From Oscillospiraceae bacterium (GTDB lineage Bacteria; Bacillota; Clostridia; Oscillospirales; Oscillospiraceae), in NCBI GenBank assembly GCA_030625685.1, contig DAOUQJ010000002.1:62001-126000 (forward strand): a DNA stretch of 64,000 bases, read 5' to 3'. The position numbers were made by a program, and so were the translations under genes. Below, one piece after another: positions 46,268 to 54,585 of the stretch. How positions within the stretch are numbered: the stretch's first letter is position 1; each line of letters begins with the position of its first letter. Under the pieces are notes generated by a model. That model saw nothing but the letters and a program-made list of their open reading frames with translations, did no database searches and was not told where the DNA came from.

Positions 46268-47125
46268 CTAAACTTTTGCTTCCACTACACGCAAAATACC
46301 TGCGTAATCAGGATATATGGCTATACAGTGATAGCCTTCCTGCTCTAATATTGCTTTTACATCGTCAGCTTGTCCTACGCCGATTTCAAACAAAATGGTT
46401 CCATTGCTGTTTAACGTCGGTTTCCATAGCTTTGCGATGGTTCTATAAAAATCCAATCCGTCTACACCACCATCCAGTGCAGTGAACGGCTCATATTCTT
46501 TCACACTACTATCTAGCGTTTCAATGTCTTCCACGGGTATATATGGTGGATTACAAGTAATCACATCAAACTGTCCAAGCAGTATATTCGGTGATTCACA
46601 CACATCTTCTTGCAAAACAGTTGCGACTGCCTGTAAGTGAAGACTGCGCACATTGTCTTTGCACACTTGTATGGCAGACTGTGAATTGTCGATGAGCACT
46701 GCGCGACTATTGCCTCTATTTTTCAAAATAGCTAAGCCGACACAACCAGATCCGGTGCATAAATCCAAAATCCGCACTGGCTTTTCTTGCTCATTCATAC
46801 AAGCAAGTGCTCTTTCCACGAGCAGTTCAGTATCTGGTCTTGGAATGAGCACATCTGGTGTCACCTTAAGCGTCATTCCATAAAAATCCCACTCACCAAT
46901 TACATACGCAATTGGCTCACCTTGTATGCGTCTTTCAAGAAGCTCTTCTAAGGCTTTTTTTACGTAATCAGGCGCATATTTTTGCATATCTAAACTCAAT
47001 TCTTCACGAGTTTTGTCTGCTGCGCAAGCCAAAATCTCCCTAGCTTCTAAATCTGCCGCTGACACGTCAATTTTTTTCAATATTTTTCTCGCATCTAGGA
47101 ATAAATCATTGTATGTTGACGCCAT
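46268..47125 (-). CDS. prmC: Peptide chain release factor N5-glutamine methyltransferase
   Basis: 285 residues. The N-terminal helical domain binds the release factor. The SAM-dependent methyltransferase fold has motif I LDLCTGSGCVGLAI and the glutamine-binding NPPYIP near 192. It modifies the GGQ motif of RF1/RF2. Release factor genes are not adjacent (prfA often is). First gene of the run leading to recA. Confidence 0.96.
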   Translation of the reverse strand: MASTYNDLFLDARKILKKIDVSAADLEAREILACAADKTREELSLDMQKYAPDYVKKALEELLERRIQGEPIAYVIGEWDFYGMTLKVTPDVLIPRPDTELLVERALACMNEQEKPVRILDLCTGSGCVGLAILKNRGNSRAVLIDNSQSAIQVCKDNVRSLHLQAVATVLQEDVCESPNILLGQFDVITCNPPYIPVEDIETLDSSVKEYEPFTALDGGVDGLDFYRTIAKLWKPTLNSNGTILFEIGVGQADDVKAILEQEGYHCIAIYPDYAGILRVVEAKV

Positions 47126-47184
47126 GCAAGTTGCACCTTTCTCTCTGGAATATTCACATTATTTCAATGCGCTTTTCGCTCTGT

Positions 47185-47213
47185 ATTGTATCAAAACAGC
47201 GGTCAAAAATCAA
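47185..47213 (-). promoter_or_regulatory. Promoter of prmC-recA-recX-rimO-pgsA
   Basis: Minus strand TTGATT (47208-47213), 17-bp spacer, TACAAT (47185-47190), about 60 nt before prmC. No GAAC-N4-GTTC type SOS box was found near it. Confidence 0.7.
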
Positions 47214-47214
47214 G

Positions 47215-48660
47215 CTATAGAACATTTTTTCTATATTTTAAACGAATGCTAACTTTGCAGCCTCCACCCTCAGCATTTTCCACTGTAAGCGTGCCATCGT
47301 GAAGACTGATCACTTCTTCACAAACGGCGAGTCCAATCCCCGACCCTCTGGCAAGTGAACTGCCTTTATAAAACTTTTCTTTCACATGTGTAAGCTCATC
47401 TTCAGGAATTCCATTTCCGTAATCTCGAATGGTTATGACTACTTCATCCTGTTCTAAGAATATTGCCGTGTCTATTTTTTTCCCCGTACCACCATGTTTT
47501 ACGGCATTGTCAAGCAAGTTGCAAAACACTTGCCGCAGTCGGTCTGGATCACCTAAAATCGGTGCGATATCCTCTTCACAATCGCTGTGACTAAGTGTAA
47601 TCCCTTCCCCTACAAAAAGCTCTCCATATGTATATAGCGCATCTTCCAGTTCTGCTTTGATGTCCATTGGCTCAACGGATAAAGTAAACCTTCCTTCTTC
47701 AATGCGTGAAAACTCCAACAATTCTTCCACCATGGTTGTGAGCCGTTTGGCTTCACTCGCGATGATGCCCATGCCTTTTTTGACATCCGTTTCATCTCTT
47801 GTTCCACCATTCATAATGGTCTCTGCCCAACCATTGATAGCGGTCAGCGGTGTGCGCAGTTCATGTGACACAGAGGATATGAACTCTGATTTCATGTTCT
47901 CTGCTTGTTGGATGCTTTTCGACATATCGTTGATGGCTTTGAGCAAATCTCCGATTTCATCATCGAGCTTATCCTCAGATCGCCGCTCTACTTGTATCCC
48001 ATAGCTACCATCAGCAATGCGCTTTGCTACTCCTGTAATTTGGACCACTGGATTGACAATGGAGCGAACAAAATAAATATTTGAAAAATAAATCATGAGC
48101 AAAATTGCTATGGCAATCAATATGATGCTTCCACAATAAAATAAAATTTGCTGGTTCACGAGTCGCAACGAGGTAACATAACGAAGCACCCCTTGAGTTT
48201 CTCCATCAAACACCAGAGGCGCACTGACAGATAGTATCCTCTCTCCCGTTTCTTGGTTCTTTCCCATCCAGTCTGCAATTTCACTCGTTTCTTTTGCCTG
48301 CACAATATCTGGACTATTGATGACAGAGCCTGGCAGTGTCAAACTGTATGAAGACTGCTCTACTTTTCCATTATTCAATAGATATTGCACTTCAATTTTT
48401 GAAGAGTCCTGATAACTATCGGTAAATTCTCTGACTGCACTTAAATATTCACTCTTCGTTTGATACATCGCAAGATTATTGGTATCCACACGCACACGAT
48501 TGGCAAGATCATTTTTCATGCTTGAATATAAATTGGTGGCAATAACGAATGTGCTTGCTGCAACAAATAGCAGCAACACAAACATAATCATACCGATATT
48601 TCTCAACATCCAACGCTTTTGAATGCCTCCTGTATTCCAAAAAGCCATATTAACGCCCAT
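47215..48660 (-). CDS. Membrane sensor histidine kinase
   Basis: 481 residues. TM1 about 20-43; extracytoplasmic domain about 44-172; TM2 about 173-197; HAMP; HisKA with phospho-His in SVSHELRTPLTAINGWAE (about 266); N box NLLDNAVKHG, G1 IRDYGNGIPED, and G2 GSGIGLAVCEEV. It pairs with the response regulator 12 nt upstream and the lipoprotein before that. The architecture (two TM, HAMP, HisKA_3 absent) resembles PhoR/WalK-like kinases but there is no PAS domain. ATG 48660 versus 48648 cannot be decided. Confidence 0.94.
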   Translation of the reverse strand: MGVNMAFWNTGGIQKRWMLRNIGMIMFVLLLFVAASTFVIATNLYSSMKNDLANRVRVDTNNLAMYQTKSEYLSAVREFTDSYQDSSKIEVQYLLNNGKVEQSSYSLTLPGSVINSPDIVQAKETSEIADWMGKNQETGERILSVSAPLVFDGETQGVLRYVTSLRLVNQQILFYCGSIILIAIAILLMIYFSNIYFVRSIVNPVVQITGVAKRIADGSYGIQVERRSEDKLDDEIGDLLKAINDMSKSIQQAENMKSEFISSVSHELRTPLTAINGWAETIMNGGTRDETDVKKGMGIIASEAKRLTTMVEELLEFSRIEEGRFTLSVEPMDIKAELEDALYTYGELFVGEGITLSHSDCEEDIAPILGDPDRLRQVFCNLLDNAVKHGGTGKKIDTAIFLEQDEVVITIRDYGNGIPEDELTHVKEKFYKGSSLARGSGIGLAVCEEVISLHDGTLTVENAEGGGCKVSIRLKYRKNVL

Positions 48661-48672
48661 CTTTCTTCAAAC

Positions 48673-49356
48673 TTATACTGACCAACGATATCCAAAGCCC
48701 CATATTGTCGTAATATAGGAAGGCTTTGTAGAATCATCTTCAATTTTCACTCGCAATCTACGAATATTCACATCGACAATTTTCATATCGCCCACAGAAT
48801 GATCCGCCCAAACCGCCTGCCAAATTTCCTCTCTCGACAGTGCCTTTCCAGGGTTCTCCATAAAATACTGCACAATGGCATACTCCACCTGCGTCAGTTT
48901 TACAGGTGTTCCGTTTTTTTCTAAAGTGCGTGTTCTTGTGTTGAGTAAAAACGGCTCTTGTCTTATTTCAAGTGACTCTACATCTTCACCCCCCACACGT
49001 CGATAGAGTGCATCAATACGAGCAGTGAGTTCGGCTGGTGAAAATGGTTTTGTCACATAATCATCTGCACCTGTCATGAATCCTGTCACTTTGTCCATTT
49101 CTTGCGTTCTTGCCGTCAACATCATAATACCCATTTTGTTGTTGCTTGCACGAATATTGCGACACACTTCAAACCCATCCATATCGGGGAGCATAATATC
49201 CAAAATAGCAACTTTAATATCTAGATTTTCTTTGAGCTTTTGCAGCGCTTCTTCCCCTGTAGAAGCTTCAATTGTTTCGTAACCTGCGCGATTCAAATTG
49301 ATGACCAAAAAGCTTCTGATGTTATCTTCATCTTCTAATATCAGTATTTTCTTCAT
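48673..49356 (-). CDS. OmpR/PhoB-family response regulator
   Basis: 227 residues. Receiver domain 1-120: acidic pair LEDEDN, phospho-acceptor Asp in VAILDIMLPDMDG, the T/S position MLTART and Lys in VTKPFSPAE. Winged-helix DNA-binding domain about 130-225, ending YITTIWGFGYRWSV. It lies between the lipoprotein gene (9 nt upstream) and its kinase. Targets unknown. Confidence 0.95.
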   Translation of the reverse strand: MKKILILEDEDNIRSFLVINLNRAGYETIEASTGEEALQKLKENLDIKVAILDIMLPDMDGFEVCRNIRASNNKMGIMMLTARTQEMDKVTGFMTGADDYVTKPFSPAELTARIDALYRRVGGEDVESLEIRQEPFLLNTRTRTLEKNGTPVKLTQVEYAIVQYFMENPGKALSREEIWQAVWADHSVGDMKIVDVNIRRLRVKIEDDSTKPSYITTIWGFGYRWSV

Positions 49357-49365
49357 TGTTTCTCC

Positions 49366-50685
49366 TCACATTGCATGAAACCTTGCACGCAAACTATCTT
49401 CGTCTATTCCAAAATTCCTTATATTATCAAAAACCTCTGCGCAATAGATGGTGTCCTCTTCTTGATGCAATACAATACGATCTCTGACAATTTCCTCGGC
49501 TTCTTCCGGTGTTGCAGTAATGCGGTAAATCACCAAAAATGGTACAGGGTCCTCTTCTTCATCAGACCAATAAGAAAAGACAATGCCTCTTTCCCCTACG
49601 TCGGTATTTCTCAAACGATCCAATCTGAGATATTCATCCCATCTTCCAGGCAATTCGATATACCATTTATCACTGATGTTATGATATGTGGATGCGACTA
49701 TATTGGCAGTTCCCTGCGCGTCAAATTGTGTCCAATTGAGTCTCCAAAAATTCTCGGCTCCTACGGTCTTGTTATCTCCTGAAAGGCTCTTTGTCACAGG
49801 AATTTCTAAAACACCATCGTCATTCATATCCATGAAGTTGACCCCTGCATACCTTCTTATGGTTTCATCGCTTTGTCTTGTAATTTCATTGAGCGAAATA
49901 TTTTGAATGCCTGATTCTTGCATGGTAAATAAATCACTGATTTGTTCATTTTCTTCATATTCATAGGTTACAATGAGTGCATTCACATCATCTGGCAATG
50001 AAATTTGTTCTAGCTGTTGCACAGCTTTCGCCCCAACTGAAATCGGCGCGGTAGAATGCACTTGCATTCCCCCTTCTCCTCCTACAAACAGTTCTACACG
50101 GTTTGAGGTAGGATTGGCCCCATCAATTTTGAAGAGCACAATGTCTTTCTTTTCATTTTGCGTCAAATCCAACGATAAATAATTCGTATATGCACTTTGC
50201 ATGAGTTCCACTGTTTTCTCTTCATGAAGGCCATACACCGTTAAACTTTGCATCGTACTGCTGACTTGAAAACTAATGAGTAGTTCCAACGTCTCATCTT
50301 CTACTACATCCGTATATTCAATGGAAAGAATGTCTGTGCCACTGCCTTCGATACTGGTATGCAGCTGATATACCCCTTCTTCATCTTGCTTAAACACGAC
50401 AACTCTAAGCGGTTTATCCAATTCATTATCTCGAAAGAATGCCACCACTTCTTGCGTGCCATCTGCATCCAAATCGACCAATTGTATGGTCTTGGTGTTT
50501 TCTCCACGCAAAGGTGAAATGCTTTCTGCCTCACCTTTTTCAATGGCAATTTGATCTTGTAAATGTTGGTTGGCTTCTGATGTATAAGGCAGCGCAAATA
50601 ATTCATCTATATTGTTTAATGAACATGCCGATAGGAAACACAGCAATAGTATCATCAAAAAGAACGGATATTGATTTCTTTTCAT
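49366..50685 (-). CDS. Lipoprotein with FG-GAP/VCBS-like repeats
   Basis: 439 residues. The N-terminus is a lipoprotein signal with lipobox LSAC (Cys about 21). The mature part has two Asp-rich beta-propeller-like motifs, VDLDADGTQEVVAFF and MDMNDDGVLEIPVTK, which resemble calcium-binding FG-GAP/VCBS units. No enzyme motif seen. ATG 50685 is fixed by aaggag 9 nt upstream; an earlier in-frame ATG would remove the signal peptide from the N-terminus. First gene of a three-gene operon with the response regulator and kinase, so it may feed a surface signal to the kinase (inference). Confidence 0.8.
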   Translation of the reverse strand: MKRNQYPFFLMILLLCFLSACSLNNIDELFALPYTSEANQHLQDQIAIEKGEAESISPLRGENTKTIQLVDLDADGTQEVVAFFRDNELDKPLRVVVFKQDEEGVYQLHTSIEGSGTDILSIEYTDVVEDETLELLISFQVSSTMQSLTVYGLHEEKTVELMQSAYTNYLSLDLTQNEKKDIVLFKIDGANPTSNRVELFVGGEGGMQVHSTAPISVGAKAVQQLEQISLPDDVNALIVTYEYEENEQISDLFTMQESGIQNISLNEITRQSDETIRRYAGVNFMDMNDDGVLEIPVTKSLSGDNKTVGAENFWRLNWTQFDAQGTANIVASTYHNISDKWYIELPGRWDEYLRLDRLRNTDVGERGIVFSYWSDEEEDPVPFLVIYRITATPEEAEEIVRDRIVLHQEEDTIYCAEVFDNIRNFGIDEDSLRARFHAM

Positions 50686-50800
50686 GGAGTTTTTCTCCTT
50701 TTCATTTTTAACATCATACCACACCCCCCTACCTTTTCCTATATCTTTCACAAAAAACAAATTGTCCACATATTTTCTTAAAAATATTTTCTCTCTCCTC

Positions 50801-50830
50801 TTGATTATTGATATATACCTGTGCTATAAT
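50801..50830 (+). promoter_or_regulatory. Promoter of tRNA-Leu
   Basis: TTGATT (50801-50806), 18-bp spacer, TATAAT (50825-50830) with an extended TGC before it; 28 nt ahead of the tRNA. Confidence 0.85.
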
Positions 50831-50858
50831 ATAGTTCGTCAATTCTGAGTAACACTTT

Positions 50859-50945
50859 GCCGGTGTGATGGAATTGGTAGACGTAGTGGATTCAAAATCC
50901 ACCGCTGGAGACAGCGTGCCGGTTCGAGTCCGGCCACCGGCACCA
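50859..50945 (+). tRNA. tRNA-Leu (anticodon CAA)
   Basis: 87 nt class II tRNA with CCA encoded. Acceptor GCCGGTG pairs with CACCGGC, discriminator A. The anticodon stem gtgga/tccac encloses ttcaaaa with anticodon CAA (reads UUG). The long variable arm cgctggagacagcg is typical of Leu, and the T-arm ggttcgagtcc is intact. Confidence 0.97.
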
Positions 50946-50985
50946 GAAAGAGAACCGATGACAACGTCGGTTCTCTTTCTTACTT
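50945..50985 (+). terminator. Hairpin terminator after tRNA-Leu
   Basis: A 14-bp stem agaaagagaaccga with tcggttctctttct starts at the tRNA's last base and is followed by tactttat. The short T-run means termination may be partial, with read-through into the NusG-II gene. Confidence 0.75.
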
Positions 50986-51005
50986 TATACGATTTGGTGA
51001 TTCTT

Positions 51006-51377
51006 ATGAAAAAACAACGTTTTTGGATTTTCATCCTTGTTTTTCTCATTGCACTCGCTGTCGTCGCGCAAATTTTCATTGCGCGCAACCAAACAGAGGG
51101 CGACAAAGTTTGCATCTACCGCGACAATACTTTGCTGTATTGTTTGCCCTTAAACCAAGATACCACAATTACAATCCCCTATGGAGAAGATAACTTCAAT
51201 ACGGTCGAAATCAAAGATGGCATGGTTTCTGTCACTGATGCCAGCTGTCCAGATCACATCTGTATACATCATGGCGCAACAAATGAAACAGCAGACCCTA
51301 TTATTTGCCTGCCCAACCATCTTATCATACAAGTGGAACGAGAAGAGGATTCAAACCTCGATGGAGTCAGCTCATGA
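51006..51377 (+). CDS. NusG domain II-containing membrane-anchored protein
   Basis: 123 residues. An N-terminal helix (RFWIFILVFLIALAVVAQIFI) anchors it; the rest is an outside NusG-II (DUF1312-like) domain with the usual VEIKDGMVSVTDASCPDHICIHHG (in parts, Cys-containing) and IICLPNHLIIQVE. Such proteins are usually found next to Gx-type transporters, FMN-binding proteins and ApbE. ATG 51006 (MKKQRFW) is the natural start; the longer reading frame runs through the tRNA. Its stop overlaps the next gene (ATGA). Confidence 0.85.
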   Translation: MKKQRFWIFILVFLIALAVVAQIFIARNQTEGDKVCIYRDNTLLYCLPLNQDTTITIPYGEDNFNTVEIKDGMVSVTDASCPDHICIHHGATNETADPIICLPNHLIIQVEREEDSNLDGVSS

Positions 51378-51871
51378 AATCAAAACAACTGACGCAAATT
51401 GCCATGCTCTCAGCCGTTGCACTCATCATCTTTGTGGTGGAAGCGCAAATCCCTTTGCCCATTAATATTCACGGCATAAAGCTTGGACTAGCCAACGTTG
51501 TCACCTTGTTCACCTTGTGGCAACTGGGTGCCAAAGAGGCATTTTTTGTTTTGATAGTCCGCGTTGTCATGGCAAATTTGGTGGTCGGCAACTTGTACAC
51601 GATGATGTACAGCTTGGCTGGCGGTCTTTTGTGCTTTTTCATCATGGCACTGATGCGACCTCTATTTTCTCTCAAACAAATATGGATACTCAGCATCTTT
51701 GGCGCAATTGGACATAACACAGGGCAACTCGTTTTGGCCTATTTCATTCTCGGCACCAAGGGCGTCTTTATACTTGCCCCTCCCCTTCTTCTATCCGCTG
51801 TCATCACTGGCTTATTCACTGGACTTGTCGCCAAAGCAGTGTTGGAGCATATGCATAAAATTAAAACATGA
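51374..51871 (+). CDS. Gx transporter family membrane protein
   Basis: 165 residues, about five to six membrane helices. It resembles the small-membrane-protein family (ECF S-component-like; formerly annotated heptaprenyl diphosphate synthase component I) that follows NusG-II proteins: GIKLGLANVVTLFTLWQLG and NLYTMMYSLAGGLLCFFIM. A substrate is not established. ATG 51374 overlaps the previous stop and has ggag 7 nt upstream. Confidence 0.85.
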   Translation: MKSKQLTQIAMLSAVALIIFVVEAQIPLPINIHGIKLGLANVVTLFTLWQLGAKEAFFVLIVRVVMANLVVGNLYTMMYSLAGGLLCFFIMALMRPLFSLKQIWILSIFGAIGHNTGQLVLAYFILGTKGVFILAPPLLLSAVITGLFTGLVAKAVLEHMHKIKT

Positions 51872-51903
51872 TACAACAGTTGTCACCCTTTTTATTTTTT
51901 TGG

Positions 51904-51958
51904 TTGACATACCTCCTATTCTTTGCTACAATGACGCATATCTTTAAGAATAGGTGGT
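51904..51958 (+). promoter_or_regulatory. bioY promoter with 13-bp inverted repeat
   Basis: TTGACA (51904-51909), 17-bp spacer, TACAAT (51927-51932). A 13-bp inverted repeat (12 of 13 matching) brackets the -10: ACCTCCTATTCTT (51911-51923, in the spacer) and AAGAATAGGTGGT (51946-51958, overlapping the RBS). The left arm is not transcribed, so the repeat acts as DNA, probably an operator. It does not look like the usual BirA site (ACC-N-GGT inward arms). Confidence 0.7.
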
Positions 51959-51965
51959 AACCATC

Positions 51966-52511
51966 ATGTCTGCTTCTCACAACAAAAAACTGATTTTTCT
52001 CGCTTTATCCATCGCACTGCTCGCAATATGCTCTTGGATTACAATTCCCACTATTGTGCCGTTTACCATGCAAACGTTTGCCATTTATGTGATTTTAGCA
52101 TTGTTTGGTGGACGTTTTGGCACGACAGCCATTGGTCTATACCTCATCATGGGATTCACCATTTTCCCCGTCTTTGCTGGCTTTAAATCAGGCTATTCCG
52201 TTTTACTTGGCCCAACTGGTGGCTATCTCATCGGCTTTTTCCTCATGGCTTTGTTTTATTGGTTCTTTACAAACACTTTTGGTGACTCTGTAAAGATAAA
52301 AACCATTGCGTTGCTCATCGGACTTTTGATTGTATATGCCTTTGGCACCGCATTTTTTATGTTTGTCTACTTGGAAACACCAAGCAGCATGGGGCTATTG
52401 TCTGTGCTCAGCGCTTGCGTCTTTCCTTTTATCATTCCTGATGTCGTGAAACTCTCCATTGCAATGCTTGTTACAAAACGTTTGCAAAAAACGATATCTT
52501 TATCAAATTAA
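51966..52511 (+). CDS. bioY: Biotin transporter S-component BioY
   Basis: 181 residues, six membrane helices. It shows the BioY signatures VPFTMQTFAIYVILALFGGR (in parts), FPVFAG and LLGPTGGYLIGFFLMA. It is the biotin-binding S-component of an ECF transporter. ATG 51966 is 8 nt from aggtgg. birA follows 17 nt later on the same strand. Confidence 0.95.
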   Translation: MSASHNKKLIFLALSIALLAICSWITIPTIVPFTMQTFAIYVILALFGGRFGTTAIGLYLIMGFTIFPVFAGFKSGYSVLLGPTGGYLIGFFLMALFYWFFTNTFGDSVKIKTIALLIGLLIVYAFGTAFFMFVYLETPSSMGLLSVLSACVFPFIIPDVVKLSIAMLVTKRLQKTISLSN

Positions 52512-52528
52512 CACTGCGAGGTTTTCTT

Positions 52529-53518
52529 ATGCGTGTAAAAGACAGCGTGCTTCTCTATTTAGAAAATAATCGAGGCACTTATATTTCAGGTGCTCAACTG
52601 GCAACCCAATTAAACGTCAGTAGAAATGCCATATGGAAGGCTATCGGCAGTCTCCAAAACGATGGGCATGTCATTTTATCCTCTCAAGGAAAAGGCTATA
52701 TGCTCTCGAAGGAAAACGCTGTTTTATCTGCACAAAGCATTGCACCACATCTGCACGCCAACATGTTTACCATTGAAGTACATGACAGCGTCACATCCAC
52801 AACTGCACTTTTAAGACAGCTTGCGCAACAAGGACAAGAAGAAGGCCATGTCATCATTGCGCACGAACAAACAGAGGGAAAAGGACGACTTGGACGTTCC
52901 TTCCATTCGCCTGCTGGTGGTGGCATTTATATGAGCATACTCCTGCGCCCTACCTTTTTAGCAATAGAAGCTGGGGCACTCACTGCCTGCATGGCGGTAC
53001 TTGTTTCTCGCGCCATTGAGAAACACGCTGGTGTCACTTGTGAAATCAAATGGGTCAATGACATCTTCTGTCACAAAAAGAAAGTTTGCGGAATTGGAAC
53101 TGAGGCCTCTTTGGATGTGGAAACCAACACCCTCACCTATGTCATTTTGGGTGTAGGCATCAATGTCCACCCTTCTGCTAGCGAAGTTCCCTCAGAGCTA
53201 GAAGACATCATTGGCACTGTACTCGCGCAAACACCTCATGATAAGGACATCAAAAGCCTTATCGTGGCCGATATTCTAAACGAATTAGAAAAAGCATATC
53301 CAAACCTCAATGACAATGCTTTTTATGAAGAATATAAAAGCAGATGTTTTATCTTAAATCAGCCCATCGATATCATACAACACAGCCAAAAAACATCTGC
53401 CACTGCTCTTGATATTCTCCCAGATTATTCCCTCAAAGTCGCACTCGCGGATGGCAGCATACAAACGCTCACAACTGGTGAAGTAAGCGTCCGATTGAAG
53501 GAGAATGAAACCATATGA
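52529..53518 (+). CDS. birA: Biotin-protein ligase / biotin operon repressor
   Basis: 329 residues, the two-function type. Residues about 1-60 are a winged helix (YISGAQLATQLNVSRNAIWKAIGSL). The ligase core is about 80-270, with HEQTEGKGRLGRSFHSPAGGGIYMSILLRP (in parts, biotinoyl-AMP loop) and the catalytic Lys segment IKWVNDIF. An SH3-like C-terminal domain follows. It biotinylates carboxylases or decarboxylases and probably represses bioY. It overlaps the next gene by 4 nt. Confidence 0.96.
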   Translation: MRVKDSVLLYLENNRGTYISGAQLATQLNVSRNAIWKAIGSLQNDGHVILSSQGKGYMLSKENAVLSAQSIAPHLHANMFTIEVHDSVTSTTALLRQLAQQGQEEGHVIIAHEQTEGKGRLGRSFHSPAGGGIYMSILLRPTFLAIEAGALTACMAVLVSRAIEKHAGVTCEIKWVNDIFCHKKKVCGIGTEASLDVETNTLTYVILGVGINVHPSASEVPSELEDIIGTVLAQTPHDKDIKSLIVADILNELEKAYPNLNDNAFYEEYKSRCFILNQPIDIIQHSQKTSATALDILPDYSLKVALADGSIQTLTTGEVSVRLKENETI

Positions 53519-54030
53519 AACGCAATATCATATTAATTGGCATGCCTGCCTCTGGCAAAAGCACACTTGGCTATGTACTTGCCACCCGTCTTTCCATGGC
53601 ATATTTGGATACAGACGATGTGTTAAAAGAAAAGCTTCAACTGCCACTCCAAGATGCCATCGATGAATGCGGCATTGAATACTTTCTTCAAAAGGAAGAA
53701 GAAGCCGTCCTCTCTATCGAAACATCAAACACCATCATCGCCACAGGTGGCAGTGTGGTCTATTCAAAAAAAGCGATGGAGCATTTAAAACAAACCGGTC
53801 TTTGTGTGTTTTTGTCCGTGCCTTATGCAACCATAGAAGAGCGTATAGACAACTTAGAAACGCGAGGTGTTGCCAACATGCAAGGGCACAGCTTGCAAGA
53901 TTTATACAAAGAACGCACACCTTTATATTTGGAGTATGCCGATTTGGTGTTCAAAGAAACCGATGAAACAGGCGATTTAACCATCGACGAACACACAAAC
54001 AAACTCATCTCTTTGCTCAAAGAGTTATAA
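53515..54030 (+). CDS. Divergent shikimate kinase paralogue
   Basis: 171 residues. Walker A GMPASGKSTLG, LDTDDVL (the Asp pair) and ERTPLYLEYADL are shikimate-kinase-like. However, the substrate Arg in FRxxE is replaced (FLQKE), the GGG motif is GGS, and the lid GRP-type motif is replaced by TRGVANMQGHS. A complete AroK is already fused to AroE in the aro operon. The present gene may phosphorylate another small hydroxylated substrate (inference). It overlaps birA by 4 nt and so is co-transcribed with biotin genes. Confidence 0.75.
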   Translation: MKRNIILIGMPASGKSTLGYVLATRLSMAYLDTDDVLKEKLQLPLQDAIDECGIEYFLQKEEEAVLSIETSNTIIATGGSVVYSKKAMEHLKQTGLCVFLSVPYATIEERIDNLETRGVANMQGHSLQDLYKERTPLYLEYADLVFKETDETGDLTIDEHTNKLISLLKEL

Positions 54031-54070
54031 TTTCATGGTGATTATTTACACAAAGTTCACGATTGTCTTC

Positions 54071-54098
54071 TTGACTGTTCATACTTTTGCTATATAAT
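54071..54098 (+). promoter_or_regulatory. Promoter of the zinc-ribbon membrane protein gene
   Basis: TTGACT (54071-54076), 16-bp spacer, TATAAT (54093-54098). Confidence 0.75.
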
Positions 54099-54150
54099 AG
54101 AGAAAATTATTTAAGTACATTCATGAAAGCAAGAGGGAGCTGATGATATT

Positions 54151-54543
54151 TTGATACACCGCTGGAGACAATTTATGCTCAATCGTGCCGGCTTTGATGC
54201 ATATACCATGTTTTTATTTTGTGTGTTTTTCTTGCTTCGAAGTTTGGCCATTTTCACATCACAGGCAATATTTTTCTACATCGCCTATATCCCTTTTGTA
54301 TATGCGATATACCGGTTTTTTTCCACAAACAAACTCAAACGACAATTAGAAAACAGCCGTTTTCTAACGCTGTTTCAATCATTCAAACAATGGCTTCATC
54401 TTCGCAGAACCATGATGACAGATAAACAACATCGATATTTTCACTGTCCCACTTGCAACAAAGCATTGCGTGTTCCTCGTGGAAAGGGAAAAATTCAAGT
54501 AACTTGTCACTACTGTGGTACAATATTTGAAGAAAAAAGTTAA
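54151..54543 (+). CDS. Small membrane protein with C-terminal zinc ribbon
   Basis: 130 residues. An N-terminal W-R-Q-F-M-L-N-R-A-G segment precedes two hydrophobic helices (about 18-58), then a basic linker, then a zinc ribbon CPTCNKALRVPRGKGKIQVTC (in parts)...CHYC at 98-124. Similar short proteins occur in Clostridia and are uncharacterised; the ribbon faces the cytoplasm. Start: TTG 54151 keeps the family-like N-terminus; ATG 54175 with ggag 8 nt upstream is an alternative. Single gene between its own promoter and a strong terminator. Confidence 0.75.
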   Translation: MIHRWRQFMLNRAGFDAYTMFLFCVFFLLRSLAIFTSQAIFFYIAYIPFVYAIYRFFSTNKLKRQLENSRFLTLFQSFKQWLHLRRTMMTDKQHRYFHCPTCNKALRVPRGKGKIQVTCHYCGTIFEEKS

Positions 54544-54585
54544 ACCGTTTCGCTACTTCAGTAGCGAAACGGTTTTTTTATTTTC
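54542..54585. terminator. Bidirectional terminator between the zinc-ribbon gene and mnmE
   Basis: A 15-bp perfect stem aaaccgtttcgctac with gtagcgaaacggttt, 4-nt loop, then T-run. It overlaps the mnmE 3' end, so it serves mainly the plus strand. Confidence 0.88.

Noticed and set aside
51904-51966. Classical BirA operator at bioY
   Set aside because: The repeat arms run the wrong way (ACC outside, not inside) and lack TTGTAAACC or GTTAAC-type half-sites.
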